The notes beneath the pieces are model-generated. The model saw only the letters and a program-made list of their open reading frames with translations. It was not told the DNA's origin and did not search any database. Positions 41,666-50,716 of a stretch of 64,000 bases of DNA are shown in pieces. The DNA is taken from NCBI RefSeq assembly GCF_036170895.1, contig NZ_CP108036.1, positions 8,157,501-8,221,500 of the forward strand. Reading direction: 5' to 3'. Positions within the stretch are counted from its first letter, which is position 1, and each line of letters starts with the position of its first letter. The stretch comes from Streptomyces erythrochromogenes (GTDB lineage: Bacteria > Actinomycetota > Actinomycetes > Streptomycetales > Streptomycetaceae). The translations under genes and the position numbers were made by a program.

Positions 41666-43353
41666 GCGTCGTCGTCCTCTTCGGCCTCGTCGTGGTCCTC
41701 TTCGCCTTCCTCTTCCTCCCGGTACTCCATGTGCTCGTCGAACCAGTCGGCGCCGATGTCGGGGAACTCCTCGTCGACGCGGTTCCGGAGGAAGGTGAGG
41801 TCGGTGCGCTTGTAGCGGCGGATCTCCTGGGACAGCGACAGTTCCATCTCGTCGATGACGTCGATCCGCGCACCGGCCGCCAGCAGGGCCCTCACCAGCT
41901 CCGCCGAACCGCCCCAGTGCACCGCCGACAGCAGAGGGGTGCGCTCCGCCTTGTCCCGGGCCTCCAGGTCGAGTCCGGCCGCCAGCAGCCGCGGCAGCAG
42001 GACCTCGTGGTCGAGCAGGTGGAGCCCGTGCAGCAGTCCCCGTCGGCGGGCGTCGCGGATCCGGGGGTCCACGCCGGCGTCCAGAAGTGCCATCACGCCG
42101 GGGGTGTCGCCGTGCTGGACGCGCAGGAAGAGCTCGTGCCGCTGGGCCCGGAGGCCGCGCGGCAGCCGCCCCCCGCCCGTGGTCCAGCTCTGCTGGACGG
42201 CGAAGCAGCCCGAGACCGTGCCGCCGAACGCCCGCATCGCACGCTCCCGTTGCTGCTCCTCCGGGGTGTGCGGGACATCCAGTACTCCGCCGCGCGAGCG
42301 CACCTCGTGCCACCCGCCGCGACAGCGCACCCGTACCGGTGCACCCGCGTCGGGGCCGGGCGGGCCGACCGCCGGGCCGGCTTCGGGGAACAGGGCGGCG
42401 GCCACCAGCGGGTGCAGCTCGCGCGGGGAGATCCGACCGGTCCGTACCAGTTCCAGATCGGGGAGCCGCTGCCAGGCGTACCGGGGCAGGAGCGGGACGG
42501 CGGCTGCCTCGGCCACTTCGATGACGCGGGCCCGGAGCGCGCCGGGACCGGCGGGTTCCAGCAGGAGGGAGCAGCGCCAGTTCACCGGGATCCGGTACCG
42601 GTCGCCCGCCCCGGCCGCCACGAGCCGAACCGTCTCCGCCGCGAGCCGGGTGAGGTCGACGGGCAGCTGCGCGAGGAGGGCCTCCGGGTCCGCCGGACGC
42701 TGGTACGACTGCGGCGTGGGGACGGTCAGGTCGCAGGTGACGCCCGCGGCCTCGAAGGCACCGACCGTGTCCCCTGTGGCCCGCAGCCGGGCGATCCGCT
42801 CGGCGAGGCCCTCCGGTTCGGCGAAGCGCGTTCCCAGCCCGGATGCGCGGCGGGCGTCCCAGAACGGCCTGATCGAGGTCCAGTCCTCCGGGACGAAACC
42901 GCGCCCCGTGTACTTGTTCCACTCGGCGGCGACGGGCGCGCACTGCAGGCGCAGCCGCTGCGAGCCCTCGGTCAGGAGGGGCGTGGTGACCGACAGGGCC
43001 GGCCCGCCGGGGCCGCCGTAGGTGGCGAGCACGATCCGCAGGTCGGGGGCGATGGTGGTGCGGCCGCCCAGGAGCCGGGGCAGGTGCCAGCGCAGCAGGT
43101 CCGGGGCGAGGTACCGCAGGTCCTCCGCCACGGCCTCGGCCACGGCGGCGCCGTAGCGGGCCTCCACGTCGGGCAGTTCGAAGCCGACGTCCACGGCGGC
43201 GGTCGCGCAGGCCGCCCGCCAGTCACCGGCCAGCCGGTGCGCGGTGGCCTGCTCGATCATCCAGCCGGGTACGGCGTAGCGGCGGATCCGCTGCCAGGCC
43301 GGGGCGTCCTCCGCCGTGAAGCCGCCGGTGAGTACTGCGTTCGCCGGGCTCAC
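41662..43353 (-). CDS. ankyrin-repeat protein
   Basis: 563 residues from GTG 43353, which overlaps the leucine-rich gene stop by 4 bp. A novel N-terminal region of about 370 residues (AWQRIRRYAVPGWMIEQATAHRLAGDWRAACATAAVDVGFELP) precedes ankyrin repeats near 410-500 (LFLRVQHGDTPGVMALLDAGVDPRIRDARRRGLLHGLH, then AERTPLLSAVHWGGSAELVRALLAAGARIDVID). A very acidic tail (EEEEGEEDHDEAEEDDD) ends it. The repeats suggest target recognition. The N-terminal part is unrecognised. Confidence 0.85.
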   Translation of the reverse strand: MSPANAVLTGGFTAEDAPAWQRIRRYAVPGWMIEQATAHRLAGDWRAACATAAVDVGFELPDVEARYGAAVAEAVAEDLRYLAPDLLRWHLPRLLGGRTTIAPDLRIVLATYGGPGGPALSVTTPLLTEGSQRLRLQCAPVAAEWNKYTGRGFVPEDWTSIRPFWDARRASGLGTRFAEPEGLAERIARLRATGDTVGAFEAAGVTCDLTVPTPQSYQRPADPEALLAQLPVDLTRLAAETVRLVAAGAGDRYRIPVNWRCSLLLEPAGPGALRARVIEVAEAAAVPLLPRYAWQRLPDLELVRTGRISPRELHPLVAAALFPEAGPAVGPPGPDAGAPVRVRCRGGWHEVRSRGGVLDVPHTPEEQQRERAMRAFGGTVSGCFAVQQSWTTGGGRLPRGLRAQRHELFLRVQHGDTPGVMALLDAGVDPRIRDARRRGLLHGLHLLDHEVLLPRLLAAGLDLEARDKAERTPLLSAVHWGGSAELVRALLAAGARIDVIDEMELSLSQEIRRYKRTDLTFLRNRVDEEFPDIGADWFDEHMEYREEEEGEEDHDEAEEDDDA

Positions 43354-44489
43354 CGGTACACGCTGCCGATGGCCCGCACGTCGGGATGGGCGGCCCGGGC
43401 GGGGCGGAGCCGTTCGGTGAAGGAGCGCTTCACGCGGCGGGGGAGTCCGGGGCCGAGGCCCACGTACTCCAGCGGGCTGTCGTCGCGCACCGCCGCGAGC
43501 AGGCGCTTCGCACCCCGCCCGGTCAGGCCGGTGTGGCGCAGTTCCAGCCGGCGCAGGGGGCTGCCGGGGAGGGCGGCGGCCAGGGCGTACGCCCCTTCGT
43601 CGCCCGGGTGGTTGCCGGGAGCCCCGAGGCTGCGCTCGGACAGGGTCCGGCCCAGGTCGAGCGCTTCGATGCCGCCGAGGGAGGCGGCCAGCGCGCACGC
43701 TCCGGCGGCGCCGATCCCGTTGCCGCCGAGCCCGAGGCGGACCGGGTGCGCGGAATCGGCCGCGGCGGCGGCGAGGGCCGCGACGCCCTCGTCGCCGAGG
43801 TGGTTGGCGGGGACGTACAGCTCGCGTACGCCGGCATCCCGGATCAGGGCGGCCAGCAGCGGGGCGGCGTCGGGGCCGAGCCCGTTGCCGCCGAGGGAGA
43901 GCCGCTCCAGGGGCTGTTCGCGCTCCAGCAGCGCGTCGAGCACGAGGCGTACGCCGTCGGCGCCGATCCCGGTGTTGACCAGGTCGAGGGTGCGCAGGGC
44001 GGTGTTGCGGCCCAGTAGCGCGGCCAGGATGCGGGCGCCGTCCTCGTGGAGCGGGTTCCGCTTGAGCCAGAGGGCGCGCACGGTGGTGTCGTCGGTGAGC
44101 GCGCCGGCGAGGGAGCCCACGCCGTCGGGGCCGATCCGGTTGCAGCCGAGGTAGAGGGTGTGCAGCCCGTGGCCGTCGGCGGCGAGGGCCTCGGCCAGGG
44201 TGAGGGCGCCCGCGTCGCCGATGGCGTTGGTGCCGAGGAGCAGGTGGGTGGCGTGCGCGGAGGCGGCCGCGGCCGGCAGCAGCCGGGCCGTTCCGGCCGG
44301 GCCGAGACCCTGCTTGCAGAGGTCGACGCGGCCGTCGGCGCGCAGGGTGCCGAGCGGGAAGGTCTCGTCGGTCTCGACGGGCCGGTCCGCGGCGAGCCGG
44401 GCGAGCAGCGGGTCGAGGCCGGCCGGGTCGGCCGGCGGCAGGTCGGGGTGCTCGATCGCGGGGCACCGTACGGGTGTCGGCTGTGTCAT
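43350..44489 (-). CDS. leucine-rich-repeat protein (ribonuclease-inhibitor type)
   Basis: 379 residues from ATG 44489 (GGAG 5 bp upstream). After about 70 residues come roughly eight to nine leucine-rich repeats of about 28 residues with the RI-type consensus, for example HATHLLLGTNAIGDAGALTLAEALAADGHGLHTLYLGCNRIGPDGVGSLAGALTDD. Such solenoids bind proteins. First gene of the LRR-ankyrin-MoxR-VWA operon, 66 bp downstream of a tRNA-like gene on the same strand. No signal peptide. Confidence 0.85.
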   Translation of the reverse strand: MTQPTPVRCPAIEHPDLPPADPAGLDPLLARLAADRPVETDETFPLGTLRADGRVDLCKQGLGPAGTARLLPAAAASAHATHLLLGTNAIGDAGALTLAEALAADGHGLHTLYLGCNRIGPDGVGSLAGALTDDTTVRALWLKRNPLHEDGARILAALLGRNTALRTLDLVNTGIGADGVRLVLDALLEREQPLERLSLGGNGLGPDAAPLLAALIRDAGVRELYVPANHLGDEGVAALAAAAADSAHPVRLGLGGNGIGAAGACALAASLGGIEALDLGRTLSERSLGAPGNHPGDEGAYALAAALPGSPLRRLELRHTGLTGRGAKRLLAAVRDDSPLEYVGLGPGLPRRVKRSFTERLRPARAAHPDVRAIGSVYR

Positions 44490-44554
44490 CACCACTCCAC
44501 CGGTTTCCTTCGCCGGTGCCCGGCGTCCATCACGACGTACTGCGGAGGTAGACG

Positions 44555-44627
44555 CAAGACCGGTCGGATTCGAACCGACGTCCTCCAGCTCGATGCGTGG
44601 GCGCGACGACCTCTGCGCTACGGCCTT
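44555..44627 (-). tRNA. tRNA-like gene with atypical anticodon arm
   Basis: On the minus strand, AAGGCCG (5' acceptor) pairs with CGGTCTT (one wobble), then TA, D-arm GCGC/GCGC, and a T-arm GTCGG-TTCGAAT-CCGAC. The discriminator base is G. The total is 73 nt. Between the D- and T-arms are only 21 nt, and no regular five-pair anticodon stem forms. If the usual spacing is kept, the loop reads ATCGAGC with CGA as anticodon (Ser), but a Ser tRNA should have a long variable arm. It could be a functional oddity or a pseudo-tRNA. Confidence 0.6.
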
Positions 44628-44800
44628 GCTGCCGGCGATCATACCCACACGGCGGCCGAAAATCGATCACCAGTTTGGATCGCCGGACGTTGTCGTACGT
44701 TACGCGTCCTGAATGCCGAACCGGACGCGTCAGCGGCGGAGTTGAGCCAGTCCGGACGGCTGCGGCCGGTGTGCCTGGTGGGGGTGGGGGTCCCTATGTA

Positions 44801-46105
44801 ATGTCACATCGCATGATGCTCTTACGTCGTGCGGCATCAGCCGCAGCCCTCCTCGTCACCGTCCTCCCCCTCTCGGTCGCCTCACCCGCGCACGCCTCGC
44901 CCGCGCACGCCGCCGCCGACGGCGCGGCCGCCTGCCGTCCCCCGGCGTCCGTTCCGCTCGACGCCGAACAGACACGGCTCGCGGACCCCCGTGCCACCGC
45001 CCTCGTCGAGCGCGCCGGCTTCGGGGACTTCGTACGGCGATTCCCCGCCGCCCTGTGCACCACGCGCAGCCGCGCCGAGGCCGAACGGCTCCTCGACTCC
45101 TGGGGCCAGGCCCTCTGGCAGGCCTCCGTACGGCGGGCCCAGAGCCAGCGCCCCGGCGGCGACCTCGCCCCCGGCGACGACCGGCCGCTGTACTGGGCGC
45201 GGCTCGGCATGACCGCCGCACTCGCCCGCTGGCAGCCGGAGTTCCCCGCCGACAAGGCGGCGCTCCGCGCCCGCCTCGAAGACGCCTCCCGCGGCCTCAC
45301 CGACAACGCCTTCCGCACGGCGCCCGGCGTACGAAGGATCTTCATCAGCGGATTCGACCCCTTCGGGCTCGACGCGGAGATCCGCCGCGCCAACCCGTCC
45401 GGATCGGCCGCCCTCCAGCTCAACGGACGGCGCCTCACCCTCGCCGACGGCACCCAGGCCGAGATCCGCGCCGTCGTCCTGCCCGTGCGGTACGCCGACT
45501 TCGACGCCGGCATCGTGGAGCGGGCGTTCACCCCGCACCTGGCCGCAGGCCCCGCCTCCGCCGACATCATCACCACCGTCAGCCAGGGCTACCCCGGCAT
45601 CTTCACCCTGGAGGACTGGGCCGGACGGGCGCGGTCCGCCGACCCGTACCCCGACAACGCGCGCGCCCTCTCCGGCGGCACCCGCGAACGTCCGGTGACG
45701 GCCCCCGGCCTCGGCCCCGGCCCGGAGTTCATCCGCACCACGCTCCCCGCCGACGCGGTGACCGCCGCCGTACAGACCCCGTACCCGGTCCTCCTCAACA
45801 GCGACGTGACCGAGATCCCGGCGGGCGCCACGGCTCCCGTCGACCGGACCGACGGCCCGACGCCCGGCTCCCGCGCCGTCGCGGGCGGCGGGGGAGGCTA
45901 CCTGTCCAACGAGGTCGCCTACCGCTCCAACCGGCTGCGCGCCGAACTCGCCCCGCACCTGCCCGGCGGCCACCTCCACACCCCGGTGCTCACCGGCCTG
46001 CCGGCCGATCCCCAGCTGCTGACCGGCCCCGAGTTCGAACGCAACGAGAGCGCGATCACCGCGGAGGTCCGCGCCGTCCTCGAACACGCCGCCGTACGGC
46101 GGTAG
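44801..46105 (+). CDS. secreted pyroglutamyl-peptidase I-like protein
   Basis: 434 residues from ATG 44801 (ATG 44813 is an alternative), with a signal peptide (AASAAALLVTVLPLSVASPAHA). The motif RRIFISGFDPFG ... RANPSG marks peptidase family C15. The acid region (SQGYPGIFTLEDWAGRA) and the His region (LPGGHLHTPVL) are present, but the catalytic-Cys segment appears as GGYLSNEVAYRSNRL, with Ser where C15 enzymes have Cys. It may be inactive or a Ser variant. It is much longer than intracellular Pcp (about 215 residues). Confidence 0.75.
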   Translation: MSHRMMLLRRAASAAALLVTVLPLSVASPAHASPAHAAADGAAACRPPASVPLDAEQTRLADPRATALVERAGFGDFVRRFPAALCTTRSRAEAERLLDSWGQALWQASVRRAQSQRPGGDLAPGDDRPLYWARLGMTAALARWQPEFPADKAALRARLEDASRGLTDNAFRTAPGVRRIFISGFDPFGLDAEIRRANPSGSAALQLNGRRLTLADGTQAEIRAVVLPVRYADFDAGIVERAFTPHLAAGPASADIITTVSQGYPGIFTLEDWAGRARSADPYPDNARALSGGTRERPVTAPGLGPGPEFIRTTLPADAVTAAVQTPYPVLLNSDVTEIPAGATAPVDRTDGPTPGSRAVAGGGGGYLSNEVAYRSNRLRAELAPHLPGGHLHTPVLTGLPADPQLLTGPEFERNESAITAEVRAVLEHAAVRR

Positions 46106-46255
46106 TCGCCGCCTCGCCCGCCGTCCGCCCGTGGCTTCGCCCGTGGCCCCCGCCTGCGGTGCGTCACCCCGCCATGGGGCAGGATGGCAGCCCGTTCCGG
46201 ATGCGTACACACGCCCGAACGCGGCTTACAGCACGACGAACTGACAGGTGACAAG

Positions 46256-46339
46256 GTGACGACACACCTCATACGACGGCCGGCGGCGTCCGCCGCCACA
46301 CCCCCTGGCCGCCGCCGCGCAGCGGAGGGGGTCCGTTGA
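46256..46339 (+). CDS. short ORF overlapping the MscS start (27 aa)
   Basis: GTG 46256 opens a 27-codon basic peptide (MTTHLIRRPAASAATPPGRRRAAEGVR) whose TGA overlaps the TTG start of the MscS gene in the TTGA arrangement that allows coupled translation. AGGTGACAAG just before it could serve as ribosome site. Its coding status is uncertain. Confidence 0.3.
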   Translation: MTTHLIRRPAASAATPPGRRRAAEGVR

Positions 46340-47454
46340 ACCGGGATCTCGTCCTGCACGACTGGCTGGTCGCGGGTATCGCCCTGGCGGCGGGCGCCGC
46401 GGCCGGACTGCTGCTGCGTGCCCTCCTGCGGTGGCTGGGCCGGCACGCCGAGCGGACCCGCTGGCGCGGCGACGACATCATCGTCGACGCGCTGCGCACC
46501 ATCGCCCCGGGCGCCGCGCTCATCGCGGGCGCCGCGGTGGCCGCCACGACCCTGCCGCTCACCGCGCGCGTCTCGGGGTTCGTGAACCAGTCCCTGACCG
46601 CGCTGCTCATCCTCATCGCCACGCTGAGCACGGCCCGGGTCGTCGCGGGCCTCGTCCAGTCGGTGGCGGGGACGCGTACCGGGGTGGCCGCTTCGGCGTC
46701 CATCTTCGTCAACATCACGCGCATCGTGGTCCTCGTGATGGGCGTCCTCGTCGCCCTGGAGACCCTCGGCGTATCCATCGCCCCCCTGGTCACCGCCCTC
46801 GGCGTGGGCGGTCTGGCGGTGGCGCTGGCACTCCAGGACACCCTCGCCAACCTCTTCGCGGGCGTGCACATCCTCGCCTCGAAGACCGTGCAGCCCGGTG
46901 ACTACATCCGGCTCACCAGCGGCGAGGAGGGCTACGTCGTCGACATCAACTGGCGCAACACCGTGGTGCGCAACCTGTCGAACAACCTGGTCATCATCCC
47001 CAACGGGCGTCTCGCGCGGACGAACATGACCAACTTCACCCAGCCGGAAGCGCAGTTCTCGATCATGGTCCAGGTGGGGGTGGGCTACGAGAGCGACCTG
47101 GAGCACGTCGAGCGGGTGACCCTCGATGTCGTCGACGGGGTGATGGCGGACATCAACGGCGCGGTCCCCGACCACGAAGGAGCCGTCCGCTTCCACACGT
47201 TCGCGGACTCCCGCATCAACTTCACGGTGATCCTGGGCGTCGGCGAGTTCAGCGACCAGTACCGGATCAAGCACGAGTTCATCAAGCGCCTGCACCGGCG
47301 CTTCCGTACGGAGGGCATCTCGATCCCGGCCCCGACCCACACGATCGCCCTCCAGCGCGACGAAGCCCTGACGCCGCCCCCGCACGCCCCCGTCCCCCAC
47401 CAGCGCGGGTCCTCCCCGTCGACCGCGACGGAACTGACGGACACCCGCAACTGA
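46336..47454 (+). CDS. small-conductance mechanosensitive channel, MscS family
   Basis: 372 residues from TTG 46336, preceded by GGAGGGGG. There are about four to five membrane helices, ending in the pore-lining helix VTALGVGGLAVALALQDTLANLFAGVHILASKTVQPGDYIRLTSGEEGYV, then the beta domain (INWRNTVVRNLSNNLVIIPNGRLARTNMTNF) and a C-terminal alpha/beta part. This is a full-length MscS core. It gates on membrane tension during osmotic downshift. A Pro/Ser-rich tail follows. Confidence 0.92.
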   Translation: MNRDLVLHDWLVAGIALAAGAAAGLLLRALLRWLGRHAERTRWRGDDIIVDALRTIAPGAALIAGAAVAATTLPLTARVSGFVNQSLTALLILIATLSTARVVAGLVQSVAGTRTGVAASASIFVNITRIVVLVMGVLVALETLGVSIAPLVTALGVGGLAVALALQDTLANLFAGVHILASKTVQPGDYIRLTSGEEGYVVDINWRNTVVRNLSNNLVIIPNGRLARTNMTNFTQPEAQFSIMVQVGVGYESDLEHVERVTLDVVDGVMADINGAVPDHEGAVRFHTFADSRINFTVILGVGEFSDQYRIKHEFIKRLHRRFRTEGISIPAPTHTIALQRDEALTPPPHAPVPHQRGSSPSTATELTDTRN

Positions 47455-47476
47455 CGACCCGCGGAACACCGGGAAA

Positions 47477-47516
47477 GCGGGCTCCGTCGGCCAGGAAACC
47501 GACCGCCGGAGCCCGC
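47477..47516 (+). terminator. hairpin terminator after MscS
   Basis: GCGGGCTCCG (47477-47486) pairs with CGGAGCCCGC (47507-47516), with an inner TCGG/CCGA stem. It lies 22 bp after the stop codon. Confidence 0.7.
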
Positions 47517-47640
47517 AGGCCGTTCGTCGGCGGCCGATGTGGACGGTACTCACCGCAGAGCGGCGCGGGCGATGGGGAAGCGCGGGCCGATGGGGCGTCG
47601 CGTCCCTTCGCGGTGATCGCGCGGCTGAGGCGCCGGTGAA

Positions 47641-48246
47641 ATGGATTGCGATGCGAGGGAAGCGCTCGGCAGGGTACGTAGCGTGACGTCCCAGTACCAG
47701 ATCCGCGCCGACCACGATGCCCGCACCATCGTCGTCTACCAGGCGTACAGTCCTGCCATCGCCGACGCGGCGCTGCGAGCGGGCCGCTTCGTCGCGCCGT
47801 TCTCGTTCCACCGGATGACGTGGATCAAGCCCTCGTTCCTGTGGCTCATGCACCGCAGCAACTGGGCCCGCAAGCCCGGCCAAGAGCGCATTCTCGGGGT
47901 GCGGATGACCCGGCAGGGCTGGGAGGAAGCCCTGTCCCGGGCCGTGCTCACGACCGCGGACCCGGCAGCCGTGGCCCAGGCAGCCGTACACGTCCAGTGG
48001 GATCCGGAACGTTCGCCCCGCGGAGCGGCACTGAACCACTACAGCATCCAGGTAGGCATCGGCCGGCACCTCATCCGTACGTTCACCGACGACTGGATCG
48101 TCAGCCTCACCGACCTCACACCTCAGGTCCGCAGGGCCGCGACCCTGATACAGACCGGGCATGCCGACAAGGCCCGGCGACTTCTGCCCACGGAGCGCGT
48201 CTACCCACTTCCTCGGGAGCTGGAAGGCCTTTGTCCCGATGGATGA
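47641..48246 (+). CDS. DUF4291 family protein
   Basis: 201 residues. The conserved core [80 protein letters not shown] is diagnostic of DUF4291, with the invariant YQAY and [21 protein letters not shown] block. ATG 47641 gives 14 extra residues; GTG 47683, which has AGGG upstream, matches the usual family start. No function is known. No operon partner is evident. Confidence 0.85.
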   Translation: MDCDAREALGRVRSVTSQYQIRADHDARTIVVYQAYSPAIADAALRAGRFVAPFSFHRMTWIKPSFLWLMHRSNWARKPGQERILGVRMTRQGWEEALSRAVLTTADPAAVAQAAVHVQWDPERSPRGAALNHYSIQVGIGRHLIRTFTDDWIVSLTDLTPQVRRAATLIQTGHADKARRLLPTERVYPLPRELEGLCPDG

Positions 48247-48331
48247 CGTCCGACGGGAGGGCAGCCGGCCGCACCGTGGGGGTGATCAGGCCATTCTTTC
48301 GTCACCTGATCGGCTCAGCAGGATCTAGAGT

Positions 48332-50716
48332 GTGCGCGTGACCGAGCAGAATCCCGAACTCATCGCCGGCCGGTACCAGCTGGTCGAACGCATTGGCCAA
48401 GGCGGTATGGGCCGGGTCTGGCGTGGTATCGACCAGCAGCTTTTCGGGCGCGAGGTCGCCGTCAAGGAGATCCTCTTCCCGCCGGGCATGGACGACGGCG
48501 ACCGCGCAGCATTGCTCCGGCGGTTCACCGGCGAGGCCCGCGCAGCGGTCACTATCAGCCACCCCGGGATCATCACCATCCATGACGTCGTCGAGCACCA
48601 CGGCGCCCCCGTCATCGTGATGGAGCTGATCCGCGGGCAGTCCCTCGCCGCGGCCATCCGCAGCCAGGGCCGGCTGCCCGTGCGGCGTGTGGCCGAGATC
48701 GGCGCCGCCGTGCTCGACGCCCTGGCCGAAGCACACCGGGCGCGGATCGTCCACCGGGACATCAAGCCGGACAACGTGCTCCTCACCAAGGACCGCGTCG
48801 TCCTCACCGACTTCGGCATCGCCCACCTCACGGACGCCACGACCCGGCTGAGCCACACCGGGATCGTGATCGGCACGCCGCAGTACATGCCGCCGGAGCA
48901 GCTGGAGGGCAAGCGTCCGACCCCGGCCAACGACCTGTGGGCGCTCGGCGCCACCCTCTACCACGCTGTCGAGGGGTGCCCGCCGTTCGATGTGGAAGGG
49001 CTGCACGCCCTTGCCGTGGCCGTGTTCACCCGCCCGTACCGGCCGCCGGTCCACGCCGGCCCGCTGGCGCCCGTACTGGACGCGCTCCTCACCAAGGACC
49101 CGGCGCAGCGCATCGGAGTCGCGGAAGCGGCCGAGATGCTCGCGTCGGTGCTGGCGTCCTCCGCGACAGGCACCGACGCATCCGCCGGGCAGGAGCCCGG
49201 GCGTGAGACCGACCCCGTTGCCACACCGGCCCCCACGCCCACGCCCGCCCCCGATCCGAGGCCGACACCAGCACCGGACGCACCGGCGGAGCGGACCCGA
49301 ACGCTCCTGGACCCGGGCTCAGGCGCCGACGCCCCCGGGGGTCCCTTCCCGGACCGGCCGACCGGTCCGCCCGCGCCCCCGGCCGAAGAGCCGGTCACGC
49401 TGGAGGAGACCCCCACGAGGGAGCACGAAGAGCGGACCGCGACCCCGAAGCGGGCGAAGCGGGCCCTCACCAGGCGCTCCGTCATCCTGGGCACGGCACT
49501 GGCCACGCTCGCCACAGGCTCCGTCCTGACCTGGACCCTCACCCATGGTGGTGACAAACCCCGCGGCAGGGAGGCCGGCAGCGGCCCGGAGGCCTCTACC
49601 GTCACCGTCGTGATCGGTGTGGACGCGCCACTCAGCGGCGGGCTGTCCCCGATGGGCGCCGGTATCAAGAACTCCGCCGACCTGGCGGCCAGGACCGCCA
49701 ACGAGACCGGGCACGTCCCCGGCGTCAACTTCGAGATCAAAGCACTGGACGACGGGGCCGACCCCGCCAAGGGCGCGCCCAACGCCGCCCGGTTCGTGGC
49801 CGACGAGCGCGTGCTGGGCGTCGTCGGACCCCTCAACTCCGGTGTCGCCCGGACACTGGTGGCACCGCTCGCGCAGGCGGGCGTGGTCAACGTGTCACCG
49901 GGCAACACCGACCCCGTCCTGACGCTGGGCCCCGACTGGGCCGCAGGCACCAAGTCCCGTCCCCACGACACCTACTTCCGTACCATCGCCACGGACGTCG
50001 ACCAGGGGCCGTTCGCCGCCCGGTACCTGCACGGCAGGCTGAAGAAGACCAAGCTCTACGTGGTCGACGACGCGAGCGCCCACGGCACCGCGCTCACCTC
50101 CGGCTTCACGGCCGAGTTCACGAAGCTCGGCGGCACCGTCGTCGGCACCGAGCAGGTCGATCCCGCTGAACGCGCCTTCACCGGCCTCGCCGAGAGGGCG
50201 CGGTCCTCGGGCGCGGACGCCGTCTACTTCGGCGGCTACTACGACACCGCCGCCCCGCTCTCCCAGCAGCTCAAGCAGGCGGGGGTGACCGCCCCCGTCA
50301 TGGGCGGCGACGGCATCTTCGACCAGCAGTACCTCACGGCGAACCCGAAGGCCGAGGGCGACCTCGCGACCAACATCGGCGTCCCCGCCGAGGAATCGGC
50401 GGCCGGGCAGGACTTCCTCGCCCGGTACCAGCAGGCCGGGTACCCGGAGGCGGCCGGCTGGTACGGCCCCTACGCGTACGACGCGACCTGGGCGCTCATC
50501 GAGGCGGTGAAGGCCCTCGTGGCGGCCAACGACGGGACCCTCCCGTCCAACGCCCGGGCGGCGATGCCGCAGGCCGTGGCGCGGCTGACCTTCGACGGCG
50601 CCACGGGCCGGGTCGCCTTCAACGCGGACGGCGACACGGTCAACCGCACCCTGACGGTGTACAGCGTGAAGGGCGGAACCTGGGTGAGCGCAACGAGCGG
50701 CCCCGCTCCGCGCTGA
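48332..50716 (+). CDS. receptor Ser/Thr kinase fused to a branched-chain amino-acid binding domain
   Basis: 794 residues. The N-terminal half is a Hanks-type kinase: IGQGGMGRVW loop (21-30), K45, HRDIKPDN (D143) and DFG (D160), with GTPQYMPPE. A Pro-rich linker (285-375) leads to one membrane helix (about 383-403). Outside the cell is a periplasmic-binding domain of the Leu/Ile/Val type (423-790): VVIGVDAPLSGGLSPMGAGIKNSADLAA ... VGVVGPLNSGVARTLV ... GADAVYFGGYYDTAAPLSQQLKQAG. This is a sensor kinase that binds a small molecule outside and phosphorylates proteins inside. GTG 48332 has AGGA 8 bp upstream; GTG 48338 is also in frame. Confidence 0.9.
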   Translation: MRVTEQNPELIAGRYQLVERIGQGGMGRVWRGIDQQLFGREVAVKEILFPPGMDDGDRAALLRRFTGEARAAVTISHPGIITIHDVVEHHGAPVIVMELIRGQSLAAAIRSQGRLPVRRVAEIGAAVLDALAEAHRARIVHRDIKPDNVLLTKDRVVLTDFGIAHLTDATTRLSHTGIVIGTPQYMPPEQLEGKRPTPANDLWALGATLYHAVEGCPPFDVEGLHALAVAVFTRPYRPPVHAGPLAPVLDALLTKDPAQRIGVAEAAEMLASVLASSATGTDASAGQEPGRETDPVATPAPTPTPAPDPRPTPAPDAPAERTRTLLDPGSGADAPGGPFPDRPTGPPAPPAEEPVTLEETPTREHEERTATPKRAKRALTRRSVILGTALATLATGSVLTWTLTHGGDKPRGREAGSGPEASTVTVVIGVDAPLSGGLSPMGAGIKNSADLAARTANETGHVPGVNFEIKALDDGADPAKGAPNAARFVADERVLGVVGPLNSGVARTLVAPLAQAGVVNVSPGNTDPVLTLGPDWAAGTKSRPHDTYFRTIATDVDQGPFAARYLHGRLKKTKLYVVDDASAHGTALTSGFTAEFTKLGGTVVGTEQVDPAERAFTGLAERARSSGADAVYFGGYYDTAAPLSQQLKQAGVTAPVMGGDGIFDQQYLTANPKAEGDLATNIGVPAEESAAGQDFLARYQQAGYPEAAGWYGPYAYDATWALIEAVKALVAANDGTLPSNARAAMPQAVARLTFDGATGRVAFNADGDTVNRTLTVYSVKGGTWVSATSGPAPR

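Noticed and set aside
41530-44154. 874-codon plus-strand frame across the MoxR/ankyrin/LRR operon
   Set aside because: Opposite strand of three motif-bearing genes; no recognisable sequence.
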